Positions 10,397 through 19,752 of a stretch of 64,000 nt of DNA are shown one piece after another. Below the pieces are notes generated by a model. It was not told the DNA's origin and searched no databases. It saw nothing but the letters and a program-made list of their open reading frames with translations. The position numbers and the translations under genes were made by a program. Source of the stretch: Oligoflexia bacterium. GTDB taxonomy: Bacteria; Bdellovibrionota; Bacteriovoracia; Bacteriovoracales; Bacteriovoracaceae. Within the stretch, counting starts at the first letter, position 1, and each line of letters begins with the position of its first letter. The stretch is taken from NCBI GenBank assembly GCA_015232355.1, contig JADFZW010000004.1, positions 124,001 through 188,000 of the forward strand. The letters run 5' to 3'.

Positions 10397-11751
10397 GCAC
10401 TTTTTCTCATCTCATATAACAACACTTCTTTTTGTGACTCTTTCCACTCTTCAATAAATCTCATAGCTTTTTCTTTTTCAGCTTTTAGTTCTTTATCCAT
10501 TTCAATTTTTTTTATTTCTTTATATTCATCTAACTCTCTACATATGGCCACTTGATAAACAGCTACATCTGTTAATGATCCTTTTTTCAAAATTTCTTTA
10601 AACTCTAGATCCAACTTCTCTTTATATTTTAAATACTCTATTTTGAGATTTTCTTTAATAGTTAAAATTTCCGCATCTAAACTTTTCTTCTTTTGTAGCA
10701 GTATATCTTTTTCATCTTCCATCTCCTGCTGAAGTAACATCTTTTGCTTAAGTAATTTATTATAAACATAGATAAAATATAAACTTATTACAATTATTAT
10801 CGAAAACAATAAAAACAACATAGCATTTCTCCAATCAAATATTTTATTTTGGGAATTAATATTAACAGTAGTATCCTTTGATATTTTCAAAAATGTTTTT
10901 GCTTTTTCTGATTTTTCTGGTTTTGCTACTGGAAGTGATTTTAATTCCTTAAATAAAGGAACCTGTTGTAGTACATTTTCTATTTCTTTTTCTACCTCAT
11001 CAGTCATCCCTAAATCAGAATTACTTGAGGTAAGGTAGTGAGCTCCAGAAGTGATCGCTAGATTTTTCAAATAAGCTGATTTATAAGTAACATCCCAAAG
11101 AAATAATTTGTTCTTGAAAATATTTTTCAATTGAGATGCTTTCTCGTTAATATATGAAACATTTCTATTATTAATAAATGTTCCAACATTTTCATAGATA
11201 AAATCCAAATTTTTTCCTAATTTACTTAACTTATCATACTGGATAATTAAATCTTTGTAGCGATAATCACTTTTAATCCGTTCACTTAAAAGTCCATCTT
11301 TCTTATCAAAAATTTTAAGTAGATCATCAAATATAAAAAGCACCAATTCCACTGATTGCAAATTCTGTTTTTCTAAAAGGTATTTAAAGGGTCTTTCTAA
11401 GTCAGCAACCGCTGAAGCAACCGCTGAAGTACTCTTTATATTCTTAGATCTTTTTAGTATCTTTTCTAACAAACTCACATCATAATTTATCTCTTCTTGC
11501 ATTTGATTATCATAAACATAGATCTTCTCATCATACCCTATCAAGGTAATTTTATAGGATGTATTTATGGTTTTTGTAAAAATTTTCGACCATATTAGTG
11601 GAATTACTTTAGAATAATCATATGCTTTATTTAAGGATGATTGATTAAAAAATATTATAATCTCTTTTGAATTACTATATGCCCATGTTGAATAGAATAA
11701 ACCCACACAAACAACAATTATCAATAGTAGTAATTTTTTCATCTTATTCAT
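10393..11751 (-). CDS. Membrane-anchored coiled-coil protein with a VWA-like exported domain, function unknown
   Basis: This 452-residue protein has a signal peptide (about 5-26) and an exported region (about 27-290) that begins with [11 protein letters not shown], a beta-strand reminiscent of a VWA-type fold but without a clear MIDAS motif. A second membrane helix lies at about 310-330 ([19 protein letters not shown]). The Lys/Glu-rich C-terminal coiled coil (about 333-445) would be cytoplasmic. I do not recognise the family. A sigma-28-like promoter lies upstream at 11822-11848, placing it with flagellar or chemotaxis-type genes and making a role near the flagellum possible. Its stop interlocks with the convergent cysA stop. 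Confidence 0.75.
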   Translation of the reverse strand: MNKMKKLLLLIIVVCVGLFYSTWAYSNSKEIIIFFNQSSLNKAYDYSKVIPLIWSKIFTKTINTSYKITLIGYDEKIYVYDNQMQEEINYDVSLLEKILKRSKNIKSTSAVASAVADLERPFKYLLEKQNLQSVELVLFIFDDLLKIFDKKDGLLSERIKSDYRYKDLIIQYDKLSKLGKNLDFIYENVGTFINNRNVSYINEKASQLKNIFKNKLFLWDVTYKSAYLKNLAITSGAHYLTSSNSDLGMTDEVEKEIENVLQQVPLFKELKSLPVAKPEKSEKAKTFLKISKDTTVNINSQNKIFDWRNAMLFLLFSIIIVISLYFIYVYNKLLKQKMLLQQEMEDEKDILLQKKKSLDAEILTIKENLKIEYLKYKEKLDLEFKEILKKGSLTDVAVYQVAICRELDEYKEIKKIEMDKELKAEKEKAMRFIEEWKESQKEVLLYEMRKSA

Positions 11752-11821
11752 TTTCTAATCCTTAAAAATGTTTTTAGATATCTCTTAATTAAATCTCATC
11801 ATCATGATTTGATTTAAAATC

Positions 11822-11848
11822 TAATCGGATTTTATTTTTATAACTTTA
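11822..11848 (-). promoter_or_regulatory. Sigma-28 (FliA)-like promoter for the gene at 10393-11751
   Basis: On the minus strand the sequence reads TAAAGTTA, then exactly 11 bases, then TCCGATTA. The established FliA consensus is TAAAGTTT-N11-GCCGATAA. That gives 7 of 8 matches in the -35 and 6 of 8 in the -10 at ideal spacing. It is divergent to the promoter-like site at 11869-11895. Confidence 0.6.
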
Positions 11849-11868
11849 GAAAAAAAATAATTAATTAT

Positions 11869-11895
11869 TTAATTTTTTTACGGATACGTCGATAG
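11869..11895 (+). promoter_or_regulatory. Weaker sigma-28-like promoter for the gene at 11954-12586
   Basis: TTAATTTT is followed by 11 bases and GTCGATAG, giving 6 of 8 matches in each half to TAAAGTTT-N11-GCCGATAA. It is weak alone. It is supported by the paralogous gene at 20880-21281, which has a much better site in the same position and with the same GTCGATA core. Confidence 0.45.
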
Positions 11896-11953
11896 ATAGT
11901 CATAGATAAATGATCAATAGATGAGTGAATTTGACAAGCATTGGAGGATATTC

Positions 11954-12586
11954 ATGGAAAATAGTAGAGTTGTAATTTTAGCATGTGTATTAGCAAAATT
12001 TATAGGTAGACTTGCTGGTTCATTTGAATGTTTTCTTTTTTCTAAAACAGATGAAGTAAATGGTTACGATCAACTACTATATGATGATCTAAATGATCAT
12101 CTAGCATTAGAAAAAACAACAATAGAAAAAAGTGAACCCGAAACAAAATTAGAATCAGAAGTAAAACCAGAAGTAAAACAAGAAGAAAAACAAGAAAGAG
12201 ATTTGCAAATGGAGATTCATACTGATATACAGATTGCTGAGTCCTCCATTAATATTATTTCAAATCCAGATCCAAATCCAAATCCAGCTCCAGTTTTAGT
12301 TTCGAATTTAGGTTCAAGTCCGATTACAACTTCAGAGCATAAAACAAATTCTATTAAACCTAGCTGGAAAGCAAGAGCAAGGGATAAAGTTAAGCTTAAA
12401 GAAAAAACTAAAGATAAAGATGTAGATATTGAAAAAGAAAAAGAAAAAGAAAAAGAAAAAGCTTTAGATAGTATCAATTCAAATACAAAACTAAAACTTA
12501 TTGGAAATGAGTTATCCTCTGTTAAGGAAGAGTATAACACATTTTGCGAAAAAGATTTGCCAAAAAAACGAATGCCTGCAGCGTGA
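11954..12586 (+). CDS. Small protein with conserved ends and a variable low-complexity middle, function unknown
   Basis: This protein of about 210 residues is not recognised. An in-frame start exists at 11921, but the ATG at 11954 is preferred: GGAGG lies 6 bases before it, and the paralogue at 20880-21281 starts at the same point with the same ribosome site. The N-terminus (MENSRVVILACVLAKFIGRL) and C-terminus (SSVKEEYNTFCEKDLPKKRM) are nearly identical in the two proteins. The middle is charged and repetitive (KEKEKEKEKEK, NPDPNPNPAP) and differs in length. The hydrophobic N-terminal stretch could be a membrane anchor. It is followed after 56 bases by the 912-residue membrane protein, and a weak sigma-28-like site lies upstream. 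Confidence 0.7.
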   Translation: MENSRVVILACVLAKFIGRLAGSFECFLFSKTDEVNGYDQLLYDDLNDHLALEKTTIEKSEPETKLESEVKPEVKQEEKQERDLQMEIHTDIQIAESSINIISNPDPNPNPAPVLVSNLGSSPITTSEHKTNSIKPSWKARARDKVKLKEKTKDKDVDIEKEKEKEKEKALDSINSNTKLKLIGNELSSVKEEYNTFCEKDLPKKRMPAA

Positions 12587-12600
12587 AGGAGTATTCATAT

Positions 12601-12625
12601 AAAATAAAATAAAATAAAATAAAAT
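12601..12625. repeat. AAAAT pentanucleotide repeat, five units, in a leader
   Basis: Five perfect AAAAT units fill most of the space between the gene ending at 12586 and the start at 12643. Copy-number change would alter leader length. A near-identical array follows the same gene at 15380-15411. Confidence 0.95.
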
Positions 12626-12642
12626 AATGAGGAAATGCTATT

Positions 12643-15381
12643 ATGGATAAAGAAAATAAAAATAATTTGCACCTAGTAAATGACAGTGATCCAGAAAAAA
12701 AAGATATTGGCAAATATCTTTTAAATAATTATATCTTCTATGTAGATAAATTATTTAAACAATCAAAAATTAGTATCGATAATATCTTAAATAATAAGAA
12801 ACTAACAACCAATCCATCTAATCCTATTCAAGATAAAGATAATAATAAGGATTTAAAAGAACTTTTGATCATAGGGCAAACTCTAAAAGATGATCTCGCA
12901 AAAAATCCATCAGGAAATGCTGCCAATGAACTATATCAAATAACTCACATAACAAGCTTAAATAATTGTGAACAGATAATTAAAAGAAATTCTTTTTATA
13001 TCTTTGCTCAAAAACTCTTTATATCTCTTCATCAATCATCTCGGGAGTATTTTATTTCATCGATGAAGCAATTATGTGGTTATAGTCCAAAAAAAATTGA
13101 ACACTCCGAGTACATTTTTTTAAAAATACTAAACTTATTAACCTTTATCGTCTCATCTTATACTACTGGTTATGGTGTAAATCATCTTTTACAAAATAAT
13201 AAACTTGCAATACTATCTACCTTTAATGGCAATGAAGGAGAGATTCCAAGAATTATTACTTCTCTTATTTGTGGATGTTTGCTTTCACTTGTTATTTTTC
13301 ACTTAAAATCATCTCTCTTTAAAGGGATCTTATCGATAGGAAAAATTTGGTCTGGAATAACTACAACTTATAAAAAACATCCATCAAAAATAATATTTGC
13401 TACACTAATGCTTTCCCTTTCTTTAAAGACAAATTATGATGGTGGAGTAGCGCTAATATCAAAGTCAGAATATATCCACGAACAATATCAACTTATTAAT
13501 CGTCAAGCGGCCGCTGCTTATAATTTCGATTCAACAACACTTACACCATCTACTATAACTTCATCCTCTATGAACTCGTTTAATCAATCAATTTTAATTC
13601 TTAAACAAAATGCGAAAGAAATAATTACTAGATTTAAACAATTTCCTATTGAAGAAGATGATGGTATCGCTTCCAGTGGATTTTCGGGACAAGGGTCTCG
13701 CTATCGAGGAAAATATTTTGTAATTGAAGGCGGTTATAATAAAATCTCCAATGCAATAGTGGCAACCAATGCTAAAAATTTAGATCTAGCTCAAGAGATA
13801 GATGGAATTATTCAATCCAGTGATATAGATTTTAAAATTTCACTTGAAACAAAAATCAATCGTTTGATTGCTGATTATGAAAATTCAATTAGCTTACAAA
13901 AAAAAGAAGTAGCAGCAAAATTATTAGAATTAAATAAAATGATAACAAAAATGGATGGCATTCTACCACGCTTTTTAGGTCTATCATTTGTTGAGTATTA
14001 TGATTTAAATCGTATTGTAAAAGAGATGGCCAAAAGTTTTCTTTTAAATGCAAAACAATACGATGAGACTGTTACTAAGTTAAAATCAATGATTGATCAA
14101 TATATTCAAGTTTTAAGCAGAATTGATCGTTCTGGAAAAGCTCGTGCTAAAAATTATAAGGTTTCGGTTTCATTCCCTCAAATGAATGTTTCAGAAGTTT
14201 TAGCATTAACCAAAGGATTACCAGAGGTCAAGTACATGTCTTTTGAAGAACTGATTGGTCTATTAAACAATAAATATGGTTTAATGTGGGCACAAGTAGT
14301 GATGTTATGTATTTTAATTATGTCAGTATTAATTGATTTGGCAGATGTAGTATTTTTAAGTCCATCGTTGGCCAGCAGAGGTCGTAAGGAATTAGAGATG
14401 ATTCCTGCCAAAGAAGATGAATTAAATGAATGGGAAGAAAAATTTCTAAGACAGTGTTATATGTTTTTGTATGACGATGATGTGGCCCATATCCATAATC
14501 AGTTAATACCCACTCAAAGCGTGATTTTGATAGATGCCTTTTATCAATTACTAGAAGAGGTAAATCCACAAGTAATTGATCCTCTAGATAAGAGTTTGGG
14601 AACTCATTTATGGGATTATCTAAAAAGTGATTTTAGAGCTCTACATGCTCATACTGCAAATCGTTTTAATGAAAGAGTGAAAGCAATTGAAATAATTAAT
14701 AAAAATGCAAATTATTATTTAAATCGCTATCTTGATATTATTTTTCCATCACTGGCCGAAATTATTAAGCAAAGTGATTTTACTTTTGAAGAAATTGATA
14801 GACGAGTTCAAAATCAACAAAAAAAATCACTAGATAGAATTCTTACACGAGTAGAATATTTATCGCTTGAAGCTGATGTGCCCTCTTTGTATTCCTATTA
14901 CAAAACAAATCGCTTACTCAATAAATTAATTAAAATGGATAACAAAATTACAAAACAATTATCACAACTATCACAATCTTCACAATCTTCACAATCTTCA
15001 CAATCAAAGAAAAACAAACAAGATAAACTTAGCTATAATAAAGATATGGATTTTAATAGTACTGTTCGTGTTGAAAGCATGAAAAGAGTGCAAGCTAATA
15101 TTAAACAAGAACTATCAAAAATTTCAGTAGAATTAGAAGATCTCAAAATCAGAGCTAAAAATTATTTGGTTGCAGATAATGTTGAATTAAGTACACTTAC
15201 AATATGGAGAAAAATGATAAAATCATTTATTAGTAATTACTATAGTTTCAGAAATGAAGAAGGAGTTGTTAGTAAAATTGTTTCTAGAAGAAAATGGTTA
15301 TCGATGATGGGTCACAGAATTGATCGTCCTCAACAACAACTTAAAACCCAAGAGAATAATATATATGCTAAAGTTGCATAA
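12643..15381 (+). CDS. Large membrane protein with long helical regions, function unknown
   Basis: This 912-residue protein is unrecognised. Membrane segments are likely at about 165-190 and 200-225, with a weaker one near 248-265. A fourth is near 550-572 (QVVMLCILIMSVLIDLADVVF). The segment between (about 270-545) would be on one side of the membrane and is rich in heptad-like helices. The C-terminal 340 residues are charged and helical, with a (SerSerGln) run at about 775-787 from an (ACAATCTTC)-type repeat. The start follows a GAGG about 10 bases upstream. It forms a probable two-gene unit with the 11954-12586 gene. The domain plan suggests an envelope-spanning structural or signalling protein, but no function can be assigned. 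Confidence 0.75.
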   Translation: MDKENKNNLHLVNDSDPEKKDIGKYLLNNYIFYVDKLFKQSKISIDNILNNKKLTTNPSNPIQDKDNNKDLKELLIIGQTLKDDLAKNPSGNAANELYQITHITSLNNCEQIIKRNSFYIFAQKLFISLHQSSREYFISSMKQLCGYSPKKIEHSEYIFLKILNLLTFIVSSYTTGYGVNHLLQNNKLAILSTFNGNEGEIPRIITSLICGCLLSLVIFHLKSSLFKGILSIGKIWSGITTTYKKHPSKIIFATLMLSLSLKTNYDGGVALISKSEYIHEQYQLINRQAAAAYNFDSTTLTPSTITSSSMNSFNQSILILKQNAKEIITRFKQFPIEEDDGIASSGFSGQGSRYRGKYFVIEGGYNKISNAIVATNAKNLDLAQEIDGIIQSSDIDFKISLETKINRLIADYENSISLQKKEVAAKLLELNKMITKMDGILPRFLGLSFVEYYDLNRIVKEMAKSFLLNAKQYDETVTKLKSMIDQYIQVLSRIDRSGKARAKNYKVSVSFPQMNVSEVLALTKGLPEVKYMSFEELIGLLNNKYGLMWAQVVMLCILIMSVLIDLADVVFLSPSLASRGRKELEMIPAKEDELNEWEEKFLRQCYMFLYDDDVAHIHNQLIPTQSVILIDAFYQLLEEVNPQVIDPLDKSLGTHLWDYLKSDFRALHAHTANRFNERVKAIEIINKNANYYLNRYLDIIFPSLAEIIKQSDFTFEEIDRRVQNQQKKSLDRILTRVEYLSLEADVPSLYSYYKTNRLLNKLIKMDNKITKQLSQLSQSSQSSQSSQSKKNKQDKLSYNKDMDFNSTVRVESMKRVQANIKQELSKISVELEDLKIRAKNYLVADNVELSTLTIWRKMIKSFISNYYSFRNEEGVVSKIVSRRKWLSMMGHRIDRPQQQLKTQENNIYAKVA

Positions 15382-15411
15382 ATAAAATAAAATAAAATAA
15401 AATAAAATAAA
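15380..15411. repeat. ATAAA pentanucleotide repeat between two genes
   Basis: About six ATAAA/AAAAT units directly follow the stop at 15381 and end about 45 bases before the cyclophilin start. It uses the same unit as the array at 12601-12625, so both flanks of the 912-residue gene carry it. Confidence 0.95.
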
Positions 15412-15454
15412 ACAAGAGATCAGATTCACTTTAAAGTATGGAGATAAAATAAAT

Positions 15455-15991
15455 ATGTTAAACTTAAATATTTTTGAAATGATTGACTATAAAGAAAACC
15501 TTGATCGCCTGATAGCTTGCTTTGATACCACTGTGGGAAAATTCGAAGTGGAGTTATTTGCAAAAGAGTGCCCAATAACTGTTTGGAATTTTGTTAATCT
15601 GGCAGAGGGAAGACAAAAAAGTGTCAGAAAAGGAAATTACTATGATGGTCTTAAATTTCATCGAGTGATTAAAAATTTTATGATCCAAGGAGGTTGTCCT
15701 GATGGAACAGGTACAGGAACTCCTGGTTATCATTTTACCAATGAATGTAGGCCTGAATTAAGACATGATGTAAAAGGAACATTCTCTATGGCCAATGCTG
15801 GCCCAGATACTAATGGCTCTCAATTTTTTATTACTTTAGTTCCACTTCTTCATCTGGATGGAAGGCACACTGTTTTTGGTCGAGTTTGTAAGGGAATGGA
15901 TGTAATTGATCGCATGACCGAAATACCTATGGGAATGTATGATCGTCCAGAAAAAGATATCATCATTAACAAACTTACAATCAATCGTTAA
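15455..15991 (+). CDS. Cyclophilin-type peptidyl-prolyl cis-trans isomerase
   Basis: This protein of at most 178 residues speeds proline isomerisation during folding. Core motifs are visible: the beta-strand CFDTTVGKFEVELF, FHRVIKNFMIQGG (catalytic Arg and Phe of the family), GTFSMANAGPDTNGSQFFIT and the LDGRHTVFGRV end. No signal peptide is present, so it should be cytoplasmic, like PpiB. The first ATG has GGAG about 12 bases upstream. The internal ATG at 15479 would remove eight residues outside the fold and is a possible alternative. Confidence 0.93.
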   Translation: MLNLNIFEMIDYKENLDRLIACFDTTVGKFEVELFAKECPITVWNFVNLAEGRQKSVRKGNYYDGLKFHRVIKNFMIQGGCPDGTGTGTPGYHFTNECRPELRHDVKGTFSMANAGPDTNGSQFFITLVPLLHLDGRHTVFGRVCKGMDVIDRMTEIPMGMYDRPEKDIIINKLTINR

Positions 15992-16011
15992 ATAAGATAG
16001 AGGATCAATAA

Positions 16012-17037
16012 ATGGATGACAAAGAAGAGGGAAAAGAAGAGGAAAAAGAAATCGAGTACAAGCAAATACAAATTCTCGATCTATTACCTAATCAAGTGCT
16101 AAATTTTGATATTTTTATCTATCTACCAACAAATAATAAATATGTTAAATATATTAATGCTAACGATGCCATGGATTTTGATCAATTACAGCGTTTGAAA
16201 TTTAAAAAAATTAATGAACTATTTATCAAAAAAGATGATTTGGAAAAATATAATCGCTATGTTAGCTCTAATGTAAGAGCACTATTAAATACCGGAAACG
16301 AGGAATCTAAGCATAAAGCAGTGAAAGTCGCTGCTGAATTAATTATCAACTCGATCGATACATTAAGTAGTGATAGTGATATTTTAGAGTGGAATAACAA
16401 TTGTGTTGAATTAATCAAGACAGTTATTGATGATATTGTTCAAACTGATGATATTAGCACTGCCTTTAATAAAATTTCTGACTTACTCTCTAAAGAACCA
16501 ACACTTGCTAATCACTCTTTGATTGTTAGTTCCTTAGGAGTAATTTTTGCCATGTCACTTGGTAACAGTGCCCCTCGAACATTGACCGAAATTGCTTATG
16601 GTGGATTAGTACATGATATCGGACTAAGTGAACTTCCAGCAAAAGTATCTGAAAAATATTTTAACTGTGAAGAGATGACTTTAGCAGAAAAAGCACTCTT
16701 AAAAGAACATCCAAAAAAAGGCGTAATCTTATTGCAAAAAAATATTAAATCAAAAAACATCACCGACAATGTTTTGAAAATTGTATTTGAACATCATGAA
16801 AATGTTTGTGGTAAAGGTTATCCTCTTGGACTTTCTTATGATGATCTCTCCTACTTACCTAAAATAATTTCTATTGCAGATAAAGTTTCCTTTAAAATGT
16901 CCAGTATTAAGAAGGAAGATATTAGTTTAAAATATATTATTTTAAAATTAAAAGAAGAACAAGGTGAAAAGGAAATTTTAGATAAAAAAATGATAAAAAT
17001 TTTATTGGAAAGTATTTCTCATGGAAAATCAAAATAA
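16012..17037 (+). CDS. HD-GYP domain protein, probable cyclic-di-GMP phosphodiesterase
   Basis: This 341-residue protein has an N-terminal accessory domain (about 15-90) and a C-terminal HD-GYP domain. Metal ligands are visible as His168, HDIG (201-204), His233 and the HH pair (261-262), followed by GKGYP (267-271). The set appears complete, so hydrolysis of cyclic-di-GMP is expected from family knowledge. A good ribosome site (GAGG) precedes the start. Its last 17 bases overlap the histidine kinase gene, pointing to a joint signalling unit with the kinase and probably the convergent response regulator. Confidence 0.88.
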   Translation: MDDKEEGKEEEKEIEYKQIQILDLLPNQVLNFDIFIYLPTNNKYVKYINANDAMDFDQLQRLKFKKINELFIKKDDLEKYNRYVSSNVRALLNTGNEESKHKAVKVAAELIINSIDTLSSDSDILEWNNNCVELIKTVIDDIVQTDDISTAFNKISDLLSKEPTLANHSLIVSSLGVIFAMSLGNSAPRTLTEIAYGGLVHDIGLSELPAKVSEKYFNCEEMTLAEKALLKEHPKKGVILLQKNIKSKNITDNVLKIVFEHHENVCGKGYPLGLSYDDLSYLPKIISIADKVSFKMSSIKKEDISLKYIILKLKEEQGEKEILDKKMIKILLESISHGKSK

Positions 17038-18367
17038 AAATATAAATAAAGATTTAAATAAAGATATAAATTCAAATGAATTACTCGAACGAATTGAAAT
17101 CTTAGAGCATGAACTTCAAGAAACTGCAAACTCCTTTGATACATTAATTGAAATTCTTACTGAAATTGCCACCACAGACAGTGTTGAAAATATGTTCAAA
17201 GGATTACTTTCAATTTTAAATAATCGTTTTCACTTTATAAAAAGTTTATTTATTACTTATGAACATGAGACTTTTAAAGTTATGGCCAATGCTGGATTCA
17301 AAGAAGATAGCATTACAAATAAATTAACTTTCAAAACATCCAAACAATCAAATAATTCACTTGCTTGGTGTATTTATAATTTAAAATCCTTTATGACTAT
17401 TAAAAATTTGTTCACTGATCCTCGTTTTAATAAAGATGAATTTTTCGAACAGGATTTTGCAGCTAGTGCAATCGCATTCTATTTAGAACAAGATAAAATT
17501 TCTGGAGTTTTTATCTTTTATTTAGAACTTGAAAATTCTAAATATCTTCGCCACATTTCAAATAACCTAGATATGCTATTTAGTGTACTATCTCCTCATC
17601 TGGCAAAATTCGTATCTCATTTGCAAGCAGTAAAAGATAAACAAATAATTCAAGAACAACTAATTCAGAGTGGAAAACTGGCATCTCTGGGTATGATGGT
17701 TGCTGGTATTGCTCATGAATTAAATAATCCACTCTTTGCAATTATGGCCTTGGCACAAAATATCCAGATGAAACCACAAGCAGAAAAAGTCCCCCTTTGG
17801 GCCATGCAAATAGTACAAAGTACTGAACGAATGGACAAAGTAATCAAGCACTTAAAAATCTTTTCTCGTAAATCTGATGAGCTTAGTTTTAAAAAAATTA
17901 ATATTCATGATCCAATTTTAGAAGCACATAATCTGCTGGCCCCTCTGTTAAAACAAGAAAATATAAGTATTGAATTAAAATTTAAATTTGCAACAACCAT
18001 ATCAGAACTTAAATGTTTTGGTGATGCTGTTCAATTAGAGAGTGTTTTTCAAAATTTAATATCTAATTCTAAAGATGCCTTTGAAAATATTAAAGATAAT
18101 AGAAAAAAGCAGATAACAATAGAAACTCAACTCCAAGAAGACAACATAATAAAAATCATCTACATTGATAATGCTGGAGGAATGCCTCAAGAGATAATGG
18201 ATAAGATATTTGATCCATTTTTTACAACTAAAGGTGTTGGCAAAGGAACCGGACTTGGAATGAGCCTCTCTTATGAAATCATCAAACAACACTCAGGAAA
18301 AATATTCGTCAAATCCACTGTGGGCGAGGGTACAACCTTTGAGATTTTTTTAAGCTGCTTTCTTTGA
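17021..18367 (+). CDS. GAF-domain sensor histidine kinase (cytoplasmic)
   Basis: This 448-residue protein has a short coiled coil (about 18-45), a GAF-like sensory domain (about 48-200) and a HisKA dimerisation domain with AGIAHELNNP, where the phosphoacceptor is His232. The HATPase domain (about 325-447) has N-box NLISNSKDAF, G1 IDNAGGMP, F-box FDPFFTTK and G2 GTGLGMSLS. No membrane helix is visible, so the stimulus is probably intracellular. Its start lies inside the HD-GYP gene, and its last 18 bases overlap, tail to tail, the response regulator gene on the other strand. I infer that this regulator is its partner. Confidence 0.9.
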   Translation: MENQNKNINKDLNKDINSNELLERIEILEHELQETANSFDTLIEILTEIATTDSVENMFKGLLSILNNRFHFIKSLFITYEHETFKVMANAGFKEDSITNKLTFKTSKQSNNSLAWCIYNLKSFMTIKNLFTDPRFNKDEFFEQDFAASAIAFYLEQDKISGVFIFYLELENSKYLRHISNNLDMLFSVLSPHLAKFVSHLQAVKDKQIIQEQLIQSGKLASLGMMVAGIAHELNNPLFAIMALAQNIQMKPQAEKVPLWAMQIVQSTERMDKVIKHLKIFSRKSDELSFKKINIHDPILEAHNLLAPLLKQENISIELKFKFATTISELKCFGDAVQLESVFQNLISNSKDAFENIKDNRKKQITIETQLQEDNIIKIIYIDNAGGMPQEIMDKIFDPFFTTKGVGKGTGLGMSLSYEIIKQHSGKIFVKSTVGEGTTFEIFLSCFL

Positions 18368-18751
18368 TTGCTCATAGATCTTCAATTCATCTTTTAACAG
18401 CTTTGAAAGTTCTATAAGATTGATTGGTTTCGATTTAAATTGGTGAATCTTACCTAGCTCCACTGCAGCCTGTGCAGCTTTTTCATCAGAAAATCCAGTA
18501 AGCAAAATTCTACGAATTGATTCATCTTTTTCTACAACAGCTTTCAAAACTTCATAACCTTGAATACCAGGCATACGCATATCACAAATTATTATATCAA
18601 ATTGCTCTCTTGCAATTTTAGTCAATGCCTCTTCACCTGATACCGCTGTTATTATATTATAGTCATCTTCAAAAGCACCACTTAAGGCACTAATGATAAC
18701 ATCCTCATCATCTACTAACATTAAGGTGTATCTCTTACTCATTTCTCTCAT
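18350..18751 (-). CDS. Single-domain response regulator (CheY-like receiver)
   Basis: The whole protein of about 133 residues is a receiver domain without an output domain. Acidic residues lie at 14-15, the phosphoacceptor is Asp57 in IIICDMRMPG, Thr is in LLTGFS, and Lys is in FKSKPIN. The start at 18751 is preferred because GGAGA precedes it at good spacing. An upstream ATG at 18766 has no ribosome site. The leader contains seven ATTAG-type pentanucleotides, and a strong sigma-28-like promoter lies at 18811-18837. Such stand-alone receivers act by protein contact. The promoter suggests control of motility, and the overlap with the kinase gene suggests its phosphodonor. Confidence 0.88.
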   Translation of the reverse strand: MREMSKRYTLMLVDDEDVIISALSGAFEDDYNIITAVSGEEALTKIAREQFDIIICDMRMPGIQGYEVLKAVVEKDESIRRILLTGFSDEKAAQAAVELGKIHQFKSKPINLIELSKLLKDELKIYEQSKKAA

Positions 18752-18775
18752 ATAATATTTCTCCATTTTCGTCGA

Positions 18776-18810
18776 TCTAATCTAATCTAATCTAATCTAA
18801 TCTAATCTAG
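18776..18810. repeat. TCTAA pentanucleotide repeat, seven units, in the response-regulator leader
   Basis: Seven units lie between the sigma-28-like promoter (18811-18837) and the start codon at 18751, so they would form most of the untranslated leader. Slippage would alter leader length and perhaps expression. Confidence 0.95.
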
Positions 18811-18837
18811 ATATCGTCAATTTCAAAAAAAACTTTA
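18811..18837 (-). promoter_or_regulatory. Sigma-28 (FliA)-like promoter for the response regulator
   Basis: On the minus strand this reads TAAAGTTT, exactly 11 bases, then GACGATAT. It matches the FliA consensus at 8 of 8 (-35) and 6 of 8 (-10) positions with ideal spacing. It is one of the two best such sites in the window. Confidence 0.7.
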
Positions 18838-18866
18838 GTAAATAAAACTAGAAAAAACTAAATTAG

Positions 18867-19005
18867 TTAGTCACTGGCGCGAAACCGAAGGTTTCGGCCT
18901 CGACGTATCCTGAAGGACGAAGTCCGAAGGATCTCTCTCGAATGAAGGAGATCCCTCACCTACGGTTCGGGACACATCGCTGGCACTTTCGCGCCAGCGA
19001 CTAGT
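18867..19005. repeat. GC-rich structured element with nested inverted repeats beside a Y1 transposase remnant
   Basis: This block of about 140 bases is far richer in G+C than its surroundings. The outer arms, TAGTCACTGGCGCGAAA near 18867 and its complement near 18987-19004, pair with one mismatch. Inside lie CCGAA-GGT-TTCGG (18885-18897), GGATCTC with GAGATCC (about 18929-18954), and TCGCTGGC with GCCAGCGA (18977-19000), which competes with the outer pairing. No protein-coding frame is apparent. REP-type sequences commonly flank Y1 transposases of the kind at 19158-19752, so a REP/BIME-like element is the simplest explanation. A folded RNA is another. The base composition suggests transfer from elsewhere. 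Confidence 0.65.
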
Positions 19006-19157
19006 TATGAGGTAGTATGGCAGGGCCTTTAAAAACAGATAAGACTGTTTTAAAAATTGGTTTAGATAATGATAATTTTCATAGGTGAAAAATAGATTTT
19101 TTAGAGTGAAAAGATCAACTTATTATTGGATTTTGTTGTATATAAATGATAGATTTC

Positions 19158-19752
19158 ATGAATAAAAAAAGAGAAATCAACCCAAGATAAACTACCTCAT
19201 ACTACTCGTACATTTGAAAAATATAAACCTCTACATATTGTTTTAAAAACAACACTAAAAATTTCACTGCAGGAAAAAGATGCTTTTCTTCAAATAAAAA
19301 AATTAATTCTTGAGATTGAAAAGAGATATTTTGTAAATGTGTTTCAATATTACATCAACAATAATCATGCACATTTGTTTGTTTTGGCCCCATCCATTTG
19401 CTATCTAAAATCTAAGCTAGCATTATTTATAAATCAACGACTAAAACGGCGTGGAGTCTTCTGGGATGATCGGTTTTTCTCTTCTGTAAAAAAGAGTGCC
19501 AGAGAAATTATTAGGACCATACATTACATCAGCAATCAAGTGAAAAACATGAATCCATTTGGAAATATCTATTCATCACTTAATGAGCATACTTCTTATC
19601 CATATAATATACCTAAAATTATTTTAAATTCTATTGGAACAGGTAATTCACAAGAAAAATTAAAGAAGGTAATCACAAAAGGGACTTTGCCATACAATAC
19701 TTACAAACATATAGTAGATAAAAATAAATATATGCAACTCTCTTTGTTTTAA
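19158..19752 (+). pseudogene. Y1 (REP-associated, IS200-like) transposase, frameshifted near its start
   Basis: The main frame is open from 19162 to the stop at 19752. It encodes KPLHIVLKTTLKISL (the first family strand), the HUH site NNNHAHLF, RRGVFWDDRFFS and the region of the catalytic tyrosine (IHYISNQVKN). It has no usable start before a GTG at 19339, which would remove the first strand. An ATG at 19158 lies one frame away. Deleting one A from the seven-A run at 19164-19170 would join it to the main frame. The gene is therefore broken by a one-base slip, or read by slippage, or carries a sequencing error. It stands next to the GC-rich inverted repeats at 18867-19005. Confidence 0.75.

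Noticed and set aside
12217-12540. A 107-codon frame opposite the 11954-12586 gene
   Set aside because: It is the mirror of the low-complexity repeats (KEKEK, NPDPNP) and has no ribosome site. The plus-strand frame is supported by its paralogue.
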